From NCBI RefSeq assembly GCF_009696615.1, contig NZ_VULO01000009.1, positions 62,001-126,000 of the forward strand: a stretch of 64,000 bases of DNA. Direction: 5' to 3'. The position numbers and the translations under genes were made by a program. Numbering within the stretch: position 1 is the first letter of the stretch; each line of letters opens with the position of its first letter. Under the pieces are notes generated by a model that was not told where the DNA came from, did no database searches, and saw only the letters and a program-made list of their open reading frames with translations. Positions 51,941 to 59,661 of the stretch are shown one piece after another. This stretch comes from Scrofimicrobium canadense (GTDB lineage Bacteria; Actinomycetota; Actinomycetes; Actinomycetales; Actinomycetaceae).

Positions 51941-52882
51941 ATGGTCAAGCGCTGGCTCAGTTACGACGAACAAGTCAAACTGCTTCAAGAACGCGGTTTG
52001 ACCGTCACTGACGCCGCATCAGCAGCTGAGTTCCTATCTCGCGTGAACTACTACCGGCTCTCGGGATATTTCCGTTACTGGCAAGTTGACCCAATGGCGG
52101 GCAACAATCGCTTCCTCGACGGTTCATCCTTTGAAGTGATTCAGCGGCTCTACGAAGCCGAACAAGACCTGGTTGCAGTCTGTGACGAAGTTCTCCACCC
52201 GATCGAGGTTCTACTCCGAACTCGGTTCGCCTACTACTACGCACAGCATGTCGGAGCGATCGGAACGTTCGCCCGTGGTGACGGGTTCACGCAATCGCCT
52301 GATCCTAATGACGAACGTGTCGAAGAACATGCGCTGTCGAATCTGGATCGCAGCAAGGAGACCTTTGTGTCTCACTACCGTGATGAGATCAAGACGGGCA
52401 ACGCTTACAGCATCGAAGCCTACGCACGCATGCCCGTCTGGGTAGCGGTTGAGGCATTCTCGTTTGGCAGCCTGTCCAGGCTTATTGAGGCTTCAAGCAA
52501 GTCCGGAGTGCTGCACGACATGGCAGCGTCGATGAACGTTTCTCCAACTACACTGCCAAGCCAAGTCCGATCATTCGTCTACCTACGCAACCGTAACGCC
52601 CACTGTGCGAAGCTATGGAACCACGCTGTTCTCGACCGCCCAGGACTCCTCTCCAACATCGCCCGACGAGCCAAACGAGACCACCGTCAGTTCAGCGATC
52701 ATTCGATCTACAAGATCTTCGTAGCGCTTGACCAAGTCGCCACCAAGACCGGTCTCCAGCAGGATTGGCTCGCCAACCGCGTCGAGCCGATCCTTGCCAC
52801 GAATGCCCTTCTCGCCGCAGGCATCGCAACCCCAGCCCGCTACGGCGAAATGCAGAAGCAGCTGCTCACCGCCGACCACTAG
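51941..52882 (+). CDS. Abi-family (AbiD/AbiF-like, Abi_2) abortive-infection protein
   Basis: 313 residues from ATG 51941 (AGGGAG upstream). The opening KRWLSYDEQVKLLQERGLTV and FLSRVNYYRLSGYFRYWQVD is the classical Abi_2 start. VYLRNRNAHCAKLWNHAVLD contains R216-N-x-N-A-H221, the R-x4-H pattern of HEPN ribonucleases, so RNA cleavage is likely. Such proteins arrest growth on phage infection. It is plus-strand between the DNA polymerase and antirepressor genes of the prophage, preceded by its own promoter and hairpin RNA, so it can be expressed in the lysogen. It would protect the host against other phages. Confidence 0.9.
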   Translation: MVKRWLSYDEQVKLLQERGLTVTDAASAAEFLSRVNYYRLSGYFRYWQVDPMAGNNRFLDGSSFEVIQRLYEAEQDLVAVCDEVLHPIEVLLRTRFAYYYAQHVGAIGTFARGDGFTQSPDPNDERVEEHALSNLDRSKETFVSHYRDEIKTGNAYSIEAYARMPVWVAVEAFSFGSLSRLIEASSKSGVLHDMAASMNVSPTTLPSQVRSFVYLRNRNAHCAKLWNHAVLDRPGLLSNIARRAKRDHRQFSDHSIYKIFVALDQVATKTGLQQDWLANRVEPILATNALLAAGIATPARYGEMQKQLLTADH

Positions 52883-52897
52883 CTCTACACCGCCCGG

Positions 52898-54865
52898 TCA
52901 GTCCTTGCGGTAATACGAGCATTCGTATCCGTCGGCGTCCAGCGGGAGTCCATCTGTCCAGTCGGGTGGGGTGGTCATGAAAGCGCAGGCATCGGCGACG
53001 GTGAACCCGGAGCCCATGGGTTCGTCGATGACGATTTCGTCGTGGACGTGCATGACGATCCGATGCCCGGCCCCTGCGACGAGCCCCATGGCGTGGACGA
53101 GGAGGTCGCGGGCGACTGCTTGGACGATGTTCTCGACGAGTTTCCCACCATAGGTTTCCAGCCGACCCCACTTGCGCCCGGTCGTGACACCGCTGTAGGT
53201 GATGGAGGTGCCGCCCCACCGGTTCTCACCCAGGCACGGCTGCACATACGCCAGCCGTCTGCCCGAGGGCAGGGTGATGAACAAGATGCCCGACTCGACC
53301 GAGAAACACAGGTTGCGCAGCCGGACGGTACTGCGGGTGGTGATCGCGTCCAGCGCGGCCTGCTCGACGTCCGCCCACAGTTGCACGATGTTGGGGTTCG
53401 CTGCCCGCCAGGCGTCGACGATCCGTTTGAGCTCGTGCTCGGCCAGCCCCATCCGCAGCGCACCCATCGCCTTGAGCGCTCCGACGGAGCCGTTGTAACC
53501 GCAGGCCAGCGTGGCGATCTTCCCCTTCTGGCGAAGCTCGGCGTTGACACCGTGTTTTTCGACGGGCACGCCGAACATACGCGACGCGGTCTCGCAATAG
53601 AGGTCTTTGCCGTCGCGGAATGCTTGGAGGGTGGATGCTTCTCCGGCGAGCCAGGCGATGACTCGGGCTTCGATCGCGGAGTAGTCGGCCACGATGAATC
53701 GGCACCCAGCACTGGGGATGAACGCGGTACGGATCAACTGGGACAGCGTGTCCGGGACAGAGTCGTAGAGAAGTTCGAGCGCGTCGAGGTTGCCTTGTCG
53801 GGTGAGGGTCCGGGCTTGGTCGAGGTCGGGCAGGTAGTTGCGCGGCAGGTTCTGCACTTGGACGAGGCGTCCGGCGAACCTACCGGTACGCCCCGCGCCG
53901 TAGAACTGGATCAGCCCGCGTGCCCGCCCGTCCGCGCCTGCGACGTTGTGCATCGCCTGGTACTTCTTCACCGAAGATTTCGCGAGGTCGCCGCGCAGCT
54001 CCAGCACCTCACGCACCACGCCGGTGGCAGTCTCTAGCGCAGCTGCGACTTCTGCCTTCGCCAAGGACGCCAACTCGCAACCGTGGGTGGTGAGCCAGCC
54101 CTTCAACTGGATCGGTGAGTTCGGGGTCTCCAACCCGGTCAACTCCCGCGCCCTCGCCAACGTCACCGCACGATGCTGGTCGTCGAGCGCGACGGCAGCA
54201 TATGCAAGGGTGTGGTCGAGCAGGATGCCCGTGTCATTGATGCGCTGATCTAGCACGTAGGCATCCCACTCGACCTCGGGCATCGGAAACAGGGAGAGCC
54301 GGTCGTGGATCGCGAGCTCGACCTCGACATCGCGCCGGTTGTATTCCACAAATGCTTGCCAACCATCTGGGTCGCTGCCGGGCAGGTTGCGGGTGCCGCC
54401 ACCGTTGAGCACGGAGGGCGTGGCCGGGGTGCAGAACTGTTTGATCAGCCGCTTACCCGCCGTGTCCTTCTGAACGTCAAGGTCAAGAGCCGTACCGACC
54501 GCATCCAAGCTCATCGGCAGGCCGAGGTAGGCCGACCACACCATCGTGCAGCGCCACTGCGCCGGATCAAGAAACTCCTCAGTGAGGAGGTCGGGGTGGT
54601 GGCGGCGCAGCCACGCCGAGAGCACGACCCTCTCAAACGCCGCATTATGCGCCCACTTGACCACGCCCGGGTCCACCAATGCTGCGAGCACCTCATCGGG
54701 CAGCTGCTGGCCGCTGGCGAGATCGACGACCTCCACCGGGCCGCCGTCAACGGAGTAGCCGAAGATGAGGAGGCGGAAGTCGGGGGGTTCGGCATACGGG
54801 TAGACGCCGGTTTTCGCTAGGGGTGCTGGGCTGAAAGTTTCAATATCGATAGAGATCTGGCGCAT
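52898..54865 (-). CDS. Phage DNA polymerase, family A (with 3'-5' exonuclease domain)
   Basis: 655 residues from ATG 54865 (MRQISIDIETFSPAPLAKTG; DIET is exonuclease motif I). The polymerase domain has FIVADYSAIEARVIAWLAGE (motif A, Asp and Glu), KIATLACGYNGSVGALKAMG (motif B) and RIVMHVHDEIVIDEPMGSGF (motif C, HDE). There is no 5'-3' exonuclease domain, as usual for phage PolA. It replicates phage DNA with the primase-helicase and DUF2815 protein. The Abi gene ends 15 bp after its stop, tail to tail. Confidence 0.94.
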   Translation of the reverse strand: MRQISIDIETFSPAPLAKTGVYPYAEPPDFRLLIFGYSVDGGPVEVVDLASGQQLPDEVLAALVDPGVVKWAHNAAFERVVLSAWLRRHHPDLLTEEFLDPAQWRCTMVWSAYLGLPMSLDAVGTALDLDVQKDTAGKRLIKQFCTPATPSVLNGGGTRNLPGSDPDGWQAFVEYNRRDVEVELAIHDRLSLFPMPEVEWDAYVLDQRINDTGILLDHTLAYAAVALDDQHRAVTLARARELTGLETPNSPIQLKGWLTTHGCELASLAKAEVAAALETATGVVREVLELRGDLAKSSVKKYQAMHNVAGADGRARGLIQFYGAGRTGRFAGRLVQVQNLPRNYLPDLDQARTLTRQGNLDALELLYDSVPDTLSQLIRTAFIPSAGCRFIVADYSAIEARVIAWLAGEASTLQAFRDGKDLYCETASRMFGVPVEKHGVNAELRQKGKIATLACGYNGSVGALKAMGALRMGLAEHELKRIVDAWRAANPNIVQLWADVEQAALDAITTRSTVRLRNLCFSVESGILFITLPSGRRLAYVQPCLGENRWGGTSITYSGVTTGRKWGRLETYGGKLVENIVQAVARDLLVHAMGLVAGAGHRIVMHVHDEIVIDEPMGSGFTVADACAFMTTPPDWTDGLPLDADGYECSYYRKD

Positions 54866-54941
54866 CAGGGATCCTGGGCAGTCGGGTAGGCGAAGGTGAG
54901 GGAGCCAACCGGTGTTTGGTGGCTCCCTCACTGCTGGGGTG

Positions 54942-55139
54942 TTACTTCGGGTCGAGGTTGTAGGTGGCGTTCATCCTGTCGAGCTCGGTCTTCTCCTTGG
55001 CGATCAGCTCATCGATGCGCTGACGTTCGCGGCGTTGGGCCCGCTTGTCCTTAATCCAGTAGTAGCCCCAGACCATCCAGAACGGGATCAGGACGTAGAC
55101 CCACACGGCGAGGGTGATGGCGTTGAAACAGTCACTCAT
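54942..55139 (-). CDS. Small membrane protein (65 aa)
   Basis: AAGGAG precedes ATG 55139. One clear membrane helix (ITLAVWVYVLIPFWMVWGYY, residues ~8-27) is followed by a charged helical tail (KDKRAQRRERQRIDELIAKE). Small single-pass proteins in the early region can act in superinfection exclusion or host takeover; nothing here tells which. Confidence 0.7.
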   Translation of the reverse strand: MSDCFNAITLAVWVYVLIPFWMVWGYYWIKDKRAQRRERQRIDELIAKEKTELDRMNATYNLDPK

Positions 55140-55151
55140 GATTCAGTCTCC

Positions 55152-55703
55152 TTAGTTGAGGAAGTCGTCGCTGGCGGCAGGGCTGCCAAAGTCGGACTCG
55201 GCGGAGATGCGTCCTGCGCCGAGGGGTTCACCGTCGCGGAGCTTCTGAATGTTGCCCAGCCCGCACGCCACACCCTTGTTCCCGTTCGTGTTGAACGCGT
55301 AGAACGACAGGGACACGCGGGCGTAGCAGCCCGAGTACACCTCGGAATGGTCGAGGATCGGAGCGACGTTCTCGTCCACAACCTGCGGAGGAGTCAGCGA
55401 GTTCGCGTTGACGAAGAAGCTGTTTGCGTAGGCTTCGTCGTCGCGCTCGGTATCCCCGTCACGCAGCGGCAGCTTCAACGCGGCCTTGTTCGGTCGCTTG
55501 CCCCCGAACTTGGCCGTACCGGCGTCGATCGCAGCGTCGATCGCCTTCTCGATGGCGGTGATGGTGGCAGTGTCCGTCTTCGGGATGATCAGCGACACCG
55601 AGTACTTGGGCTTGCCGCCCTGGATCGAGTTCGGCTCGAACACGTGCGCATAGGAGAGGCGGACTTCGCCGGTGACGACGCGGGTCGGATTCTTGGTTGA
55701 CAT
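55152..55703 (-). CDS. DUF2815 protein, probable single-strand DNA-binding protein
   Basis: 183 residues: RVVTGEVRLSYAHVFEPNSI, GKPKYSVSLIIPKTDTATIT, DENVAPILDHSEVYSGCYAR and SFYAFNTNGNKGVACGLGNI are the DUF2815 pattern, an OB-fold-like family regularly found between the DUF2800 nuclease and phage DNA polymerase. The role as ssDNA-binding or recombination partner is inferred from that context. Confidence 0.88.
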   Translation of the reverse strand: MSTKNPTRVVTGEVRLSYAHVFEPNSIQGGKPKYSVSLIIPKTDTATITAIEKAIDAAIDAGTAKFGGKRPNKAALKLPLRDGDTERDDEAYANSFFVNANSLTPPQVVDENVAPILDHSEVYSGCYARVSLSFYAFNTNGNKGVACGLGNIQKLRDGEPLGAGRISAESDFGSPAASDDFLN

Positions 55704-55708
55704 GATGG

Positions 55709-56854
55709 TTACCTGCTTTCTGTTTTCGTGAATTCGGATTCGGCGCTGTGGATGTCCAGCGCGGGTCGTTTATCGCTCTCGGGCACGAGCGTCGGCTTAC
55801 CCGCCGGCTTGACCACGAGGTCGCCGAGCACCTCGGTGAAGGTCTTCTTGCCCATGAGGTGTTCCATCGCCGTGAGCGTGATGAGCTTGCGGTCGTAGAT
55901 GTCGGCGTAGCCGGCCGCCTGAGCCGCCTCCGCGACAGCGGTTTCGTTGGTGTATTTGCGGATCGACCTGCCGGCGACGAGCTTGAACCCGTCCCAGTGC
56001 TTGCCCTGGTTCACCGCCTGCGAGAGCGCGTATGCCTCCACATCCGCAGCCCACGTTTTGAGCTGGGGAATCCTTGTCAGCACGTCCGCGATCTCCGCAT
56101 CCGTCAGCTCGGCCGGCGACACAAACTCGTGTTGAGCGAGCGCGAGGTTGGCTTCGACGCGTGCTCGGCAGGTCGGTGCGATGCGGCAGAACTGGCACCA
56201 CGAGCCGGGACAGAACTCGCCCCCACCCGCCGCAGCCAGCTCGGCTTTCGGCTTCACCTCCGTCTCGGCCCACGCTTCGAGGTCGGCGACGGAGGTTTCC
56301 CAGGTGTCAACGTTGCCCCGCCGAGGCTGATAGATCGTCACCGCCACGGTCTCGATGTCATACAGATCCCCGAAAGCGTGGATGGCTCCGAGCGCGTAGA
56401 GCATGAGCTGCGGGTTGTGTGCGGCCTCGACCAACACGCCTTGCCCGTACTTGAGGTCGATGACCTGCAACTTCGGTTCGGCGATGATCACGCAATCGCC
56501 GGTGCCGAAACCTCCCGGCACGACGTGGGAGAAGTCGAGGCGCTGCTCGATCAGCACCTGCGGATCACCACAGGCCTCCCGAGCCAGCGAGACGTGCTCC
56601 TGCGCGAACGACACGTAGTCGTCGGTCAGATGCTCCATCTCGTCATCGATCCAGTCGGATTCCGGTTTGAAGGTCGGCGCTTGGTGGAGGGAACGGCGGA
56701 GCTTCCACTCCGCGAGGGCGTGTGCGACAGTGCCCTGCTCGGCAGCCGCCGACGACGAGTCCGACTCACGGGACTCCAATACGGCGCTGGGTGGGCAGTT
56801 CAGCCAGCGGTGCGCACCAGACGCGCTGAGCAGCGCGTGATCACTGGGAGTCAT
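55709..56854 (-). CDS. DUF2800 Cas4-like (RecB-family) nuclease
   Basis: 381 residues. SASGAHRWLNCPPSAVLESR at the N-terminus, then FGTGDCVIIAEPKLQVIDLK (D and D-x-K: nuclease active site DLK) and CPGSWCQFCRIAPTCRARVE, the cysteine cluster of an Fe-S Cas4-like domain. Such enzymes process DNA ends in phage recombination together with DUF2815. The C-terminus (EFTKTESR) is short. It overlaps the preceding gene by 14 bp. Confidence 0.9.
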   Translation of the reverse strand: MTPSDHALLSASGAHRWLNCPPSAVLESRESDSSSAAAEQGTVAHALAEWKLRRSLHQAPTFKPESDWIDDEMEHLTDDYVSFAQEHVSLAREACGDPQVLIEQRLDFSHVVPGGFGTGDCVIIAEPKLQVIDLKYGQGVLVEAAHNPQLMLYALGAIHAFGDLYDIETVAVTIYQPRRGNVDTWETSVADLEAWAETEVKPKAELAAAGGGEFCPGSWCQFCRIAPTCRARVEANLALAQHEFVSPAELTDAEIADVLTRIPQLKTWAADVEAYALSQAVNQGKHWDGFKLVAGRSIRKYTNETAVAEAAQAAGYADIYDRKLITLTAMEHLMGKKTFTEVLGDLVVKPAGKPTLVPESDKRPALDIHSAESEFTKTESR

Positions 56855-57254
56855 CAGCCAGCTCCTTCGCCTGCTCCAACAGCCACCCGTACATAGCTGG
56901 GTCGACCGCTGAGAGCTTGTCCGCGCCGGTAGCGACGATCAACTCACGCACCTGCTCGGTGAGCCCTTGGCTGGAGAGCCTGGCGAGGAGTCCACGCACC
57001 TGAGCCAACGACACCGGCTCCGGCTCAGGTACCGGTTCCGGTGCCTGCTGATGGGTGGCCTCGTACTCGGCAGCCGCTTCTTCCAAGTCGGGCTGGGCCA
57101 GTTGGGCGGCGGCGATCGGACGCGCACCGGGCATCCCGGCATGATCCTCAAACGATTCCCATGCAGTTTCTTCGATCGCGGCGGCGAGCATCGTCAGGCC
57201 CTCAGCGATCCTGTTCAGCGCGGCGATGTGCTTGTTCGAGTCAGTGACGTTCAC
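56841..57254 (-). CDS. Early phage protein of unknown function (137 aa)
   Basis: GTG start 57254 in a GTGA overlap with the upstream gene. N-terminal helix (NRIAEGLTMLAAAIEETAWE), a Pro/Glu linker (QQAPEPVPEPEPVSLAQVRG) and a C-terminal helical domain (LLARLSSQGLTEQVRELIVA). The C-terminal half resembles rRNA-biogenesis-like or phage 'Rep'-associated small domains, but I cannot name it. Confidence 0.65.
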   Translation of the reverse strand: MNVTDSNKHIAALNRIAEGLTMLAAAIEETAWESFEDHAGMPGARPIAAAQLAQPDLEEAAAEYEATHQQAPEPVPEPEPVSLAQVRGLLARLSSQGLTEQVRELIVATGADKLSAVDPAMYGWLLEQAKELADDSQ

Positions 57255-57496
57255 GCCGCATCACCACCCTCACGAGTGACACCTGCCGCGTCAGCCAACG
57301 CCATCAGTTCATCGGCTGGTTCGACGATCTCGACCGTGCCGACTTGGTTTCCCGGCACAAGCACGGTGACACGCTGCTTGCGGCCGAAAAGCTTGGCTAG
57401 GAGGCGTTCGCGCAGACTGACTGTGCGGGCGGAGACGAGCGCATCGGCGGCGGGCTCGTCGGAGAGATTGATGCGAAGCTTGTGCTTTCCCACCAT
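57251..57496 (-). CDS. Small early phage protein (81 aa)
   Basis: ATG 57496 has AAAGGGG upstream. MVGKHKLRINLSDEPAADAL, then RTVSLRERLLAKLFGRKQRV, VPGNQVGTVEIVEPADELM. Basic middle, acidic end; no known domain. A diverged third copy of the ~87-bp upstream element (57520-57597) precedes it and overlaps the end of the sigma-like gene. Confidence 0.62.
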   Translation of the reverse strand: MVGKHKLRINLSDEPAADALVSARTVSLRERLLAKLFGRKQRVTVLVPGNQVGTVEIVEPADELMALADAAGVTREGGDAA

Positions 57497-57519
57497 GAGT
57501 GTTTCCCCTTTCTCGAAGG

Positions 57520-57597
57520 CTGATAGGTTCCGCAAGCCGCCTGCCGTTGCTGGGGCTTGCACCTATACGCCCTGCAGGGAGTCGAGATCCGGACGGG
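57520..57597 (-). promoter_or_regulatory. Diverged copy 3 of the repeated upstream element
   Basis: Contains CTGATAGG, CCTATACGCCC and ATCCGGACGGG in the order of copies 1 and 2, plus a GCAAGCC/GGCTTGC stem. Half of it codes for the C-terminus of the sigma-like protein, so the likeness is weaker evidence here. Confidence 0.35.
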
Positions 57598-58225
57598 TGT
57601 GGCCGAACTTCTTGTGGATCCGCTTCAGAGCACGGTTCACGGAGTTGCGCACGGCATCGGCCAACCTGTTGATCTCGGTCTGATCCGCGTCGGGATGCTC
57701 CAGCCGGGCGATGTCGGCATAGGAGAGTTCTTTGCCAAGCGACAAGGTGAGGTACTTGCGTTGCTGATCGGTCAGTGGCAGCAGGATCTCGGCGAGCACT
57801 CGCCGAGACTGGGCGGCTTTCGTCTGCTGAATCAACTGGAACTCGGGATCGAACGCCTCACCCTCCCGCACCAACGCCCGCACATAGTCACGCCGCTGCC
57901 GCTTTGCGTGGCGCTCCGGATCGAGGAGGTCGTCCTCACTCCCGAACTCGGCTTGCTTGCCCTTGCCCCGACGCTTGCGGTCGTTCTCACGGTCACGAAA
58001 GCGCTGGTAGGCGTCCTCCAGCCACAGCTGTTTCCACTCCGGGAGGAAATCCGGGTCAAGGATCTGGTCACGGAACTCGTGATCGTCTGGGAAGTCGATG
58101 AGTTCTACCCATGCGTATCCGCGCTTGGATGGCAGGTAGATCTGCCAGTGTTCCTGCCCGTTCGAGTCGGTCTTGCAGCGGCTGGAGTACGGGCGAGGTT
58201 GTGGTTGGAAAGTAGGTGTAGCCAC
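57563..58225 (-). CDS. Sigma-70 region 4-like early regulator
   Basis: 220 residues, first gene of the early operon. A central charged helical region (EDAYQRFRDRENDRKRRGKG) leads to a C-terminal helix-turn-helix resembling sigma region 4: PLTDQQRKYLTLSLGKELSY, ADIARLEHPDADQTEINRLA, DAVRNSVNRALKRIHKKFGH. It may direct host RNA polymerase to phage promoters; targets unknown. It is preceded by a ~99-bp palindromic region and a promoterless-looking 500-bp gap. Confidence 0.75.
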   Translation of the reverse strand: MATPTFQPQPRPYSSRCKTDSNGQEHWQIYLPSKRGYAWVELIDFPDDHEFRDQILDPDFLPEWKQLWLEDAYQRFRDRENDRKRRGKGKQAEFGSEDDLLDPERHAKRQRRDYVRALVREGEAFDPEFQLIQQTKAAQSRRVLAEILLPLTDQQRKYLTLSLGKELSYADIARLEHPDADQTEINRLADAVRNSVNRALKRIHKKFGHTRPDLDSLQGV

Positions 58226-58279
58226 GGTGGGCTCCCTTCGAAATGAAGGGAGACCCGTTCAGAGGTATGAAGTTGTGCC

Positions 58280-58378
58280 GGTCAACCAAGAGAGCGTTCA
58301 AGGGACAGCGAAGGCGGGCATCTACGAATAGATGCCCGCCGACGTGCCTCGAACGGATCTCCCGATGAACGGTTGACC
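58280..58378 (-). other. Long nested palindrome ahead of the early operon
   Basis: Three concentric stems share one centre near 58327: GGTCAACC/GGTTGACC (58280-58287, 58371-58378), CGTTCAAGG/CCTCGAACG (58295-58303, 58347-58355, one mismatch) and a perfect 12-bp GGCGGGCATCTA/TAGATGCCCGCC (58313-58324, 58329-58340) closing on CGAA. Also CCGTTCA (58256) matches TGAACGG (58366). Candidate leader RNA, replication origin or recombination site. Confidence 0.75.
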
Positions 58379-58682
58379 ACCGTGCTCGATCACAGCTCGG
58401 CGTTGTAGGAACCCCGACCACGGGTGTGGCCGAGCCTCCTTGGCAAGACCCGCGCTGTCGACCGCCCGAGCCTCACCGTTAGGTGTGATTCAGCAACGAG
58501 GTGGATGGTCTGACCATGGCCACCCACGTGACTGGACCAGGAGACACGGCCGAACATCTCTACCGTCTACCGAAGGGCTCTTGTAGACTGGTTTCCTAGG
58601 AATTGATGGGAACCAGTCGGAGTCCCTCCGGCGGTTGGCAGGGCGTGTGCTCTACCGCGTCGCCTTACTTACAACCGTGGAG

Positions 58683-58737
58683 TTCGCAAGGTTCGGCAAC
58701 AACAGTTCGGCAGGGTTCGCAAGGTTCGGAAGGTTCG
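58683..58737 (+). repeat. Six phased TTCG-containing repeats before the defence operon
   Basis: TTCG occurs at 58683, 58692, 58706, 58716, 58725 and 58734, mostly as AAGGTTCGG, at 9-10 bp (once 14 bp) steps, i.e. on about one face of the helix. They end 14 bp before the ribosome site of the next gene. Likely operator array. Confidence 0.6.
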
Positions 58738-58761
58738 GGATTTCTACTGGAAGGAGCGCTC

Positions 58762-59661
58762 GTGGCTGTTCGTGACTGTGATCGGCTCACTGGCGGCACT
58801 TTCATGCTCCTCTGTGAGGCAGCCAAACGCCCAACAGGGAAGGCTCGCGATTCCTTGGCCGGTAAATCTGACGGACTCAACAATCGAGAATTACTGAAAA
58901 CGCTTATTGAAGTATTTGCCCCCGGCTATCCAGAACCTGCCAGTTCGACTTTCCCGCAGAATGTGTCGGGCTACCGTTCCTGCAAGCTCGCGAAGGGAAT
59001 ATATCTACCTTTCGACCAGAGCGATCTGGTCGACGCTTTTGATCGGCAGGTGCGGGAAGACTACGTAAGACCGTTAGGGCGAATGTCGGAGTTCATCGAC
59101 CGTTTCATTGATGTCGACTACCGGGGTCCTCAGCTTGCAGGTTCACTCATCGGCCTGATTGCAGCCGACCACACAATCCGCGACGAGCAAGAACTATTCG
59201 TCAATGGCAGCGGGCTCCCGGCACGCAAATCTGACCTAGCTACGGTGAAAAGCGTGGAGTTGGATGCCCTACTCGTGGGCGCTTGGCACTACGTGGTCAC
59301 CAACGTCCCCGACAACACGGTTGGACGAACCACATTCGAGCGTTGGCATGAAAAACCTTCCATCCCTAACAGCAAGTGGTTGTTACATGCCGATCTTCTT
59401 TCTAGCCTGGGGCAAGCGATACCCGTTATCCGCAGCACCGATGCCGACGACGCGACAAACATGGTGAGCGACGAATCAGAGGTTATAGAGGCTGAATTTG
59501 TCACGGACGAAGACGAAACCCACACCACGTCAGCATTCGCCGACGACTCCGAACCTTCGACCAGTAAGTCTGAGACAGCACGTGTTGTGGTCTTTCAGGG
59601 CGGCACAAACAACACGAACATTGGACATGTTGAGACGCTGAACTTGGGACGGTGGTCGTGA
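58762..59661 (+). CDS. Defence-operon protein A, unknown, with C-terminal NTNIGHVE motif
   Basis: 299 residues from GTG 58762, five bases after AAGGAG; the open frame runs further upstream but through repeats. The N-terminal ~220 residues are a helical domain (GGTFMLLCEAAKRPTGKARD, NNRELLKTLIEVFAPGYPEP, YRSCKLAKGIYLPFDQSDLV). An acidic, Ser/Thr-rich linker (ESEVIEAEFVTDEDETH) leads to the terminal motif VVFQGGTNNTNIGHVETLNL. I do not recognise the domain. The stop overlaps the start of gene B, whose N-terminus carries a matching motif. This layout recalls receptor-effector pairs joined by short amyloid-like motifs; that is an inference. Confidence 0.78.
   Translation: MAVRDCDRLTGGTFMLLCEAAKRPTGKARDSLAGKSDGLNNRELLKTLIEVFAPGYPEPASSTFPQNVSGYRSCKLAKGIYLPFDQSDLVDAFDRQVREDYVRPLGRMSEFIDRFIDVDYRGPQLAGSLIGLIAADHTIRDEQELFVNGSGLPARKSDLATVKSVELDALLVGAWHYVVTNVPDNTVGRTTFERWHEKPSIPNSKWLLHADLLSSLGQAIPVIRSTDADDATNMVSDESEVIEAEFVTDEDETHTTSAFADDSEPSTSKSETARVVVFQGGTNNTNIGHVETLNLGRWS

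Larger units (their letters stand above)
16807..58600 (-). mobile_element. Siphovirus-type prophage (right boundary approximate)
   Basis: About 41 kb of almost uniformly minus-strand, GC-richer genes in tailed-phage order: early replication (right), terminase, portal, protease, capsid, connectors, tail tube, tail chaperones, tape measure, tail tip, holin, endolysin and serine recombinases (left). All modules needed for a virion appear intact by eye. The left end is the break in hsdM. The right end is unresolved: the minus-strand operon starts at 58225, but the missing half of hsdM does not follow, so the element may extend beyond 58.6 kb or past the window. Confidence 0.85.
58226..58761. other. 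Non-coding region between early operon and defence operon
   Basis: Divergent 536-bp gap. It holds a ~99-bp nested palindrome (58280-58378), an inverted repeat GACTGGTTTCC/GGGAACCAGTC (58586-58596 / 58608-58618, one mismatch) and six phased TTCG repeats (58683-58737). No protein-like frame was found. The right end of the prophage may lie here but no recognisable hsdM continuation follows. Confidence 0.7.

Noticed and set aside
16896-58582. Shared AAGGGCTCT near both element ends as an att core
   Set aside because: Nine bases shared between two regions of a few hundred bp is expected by chance fairly often, and it is not at the hsdM break.
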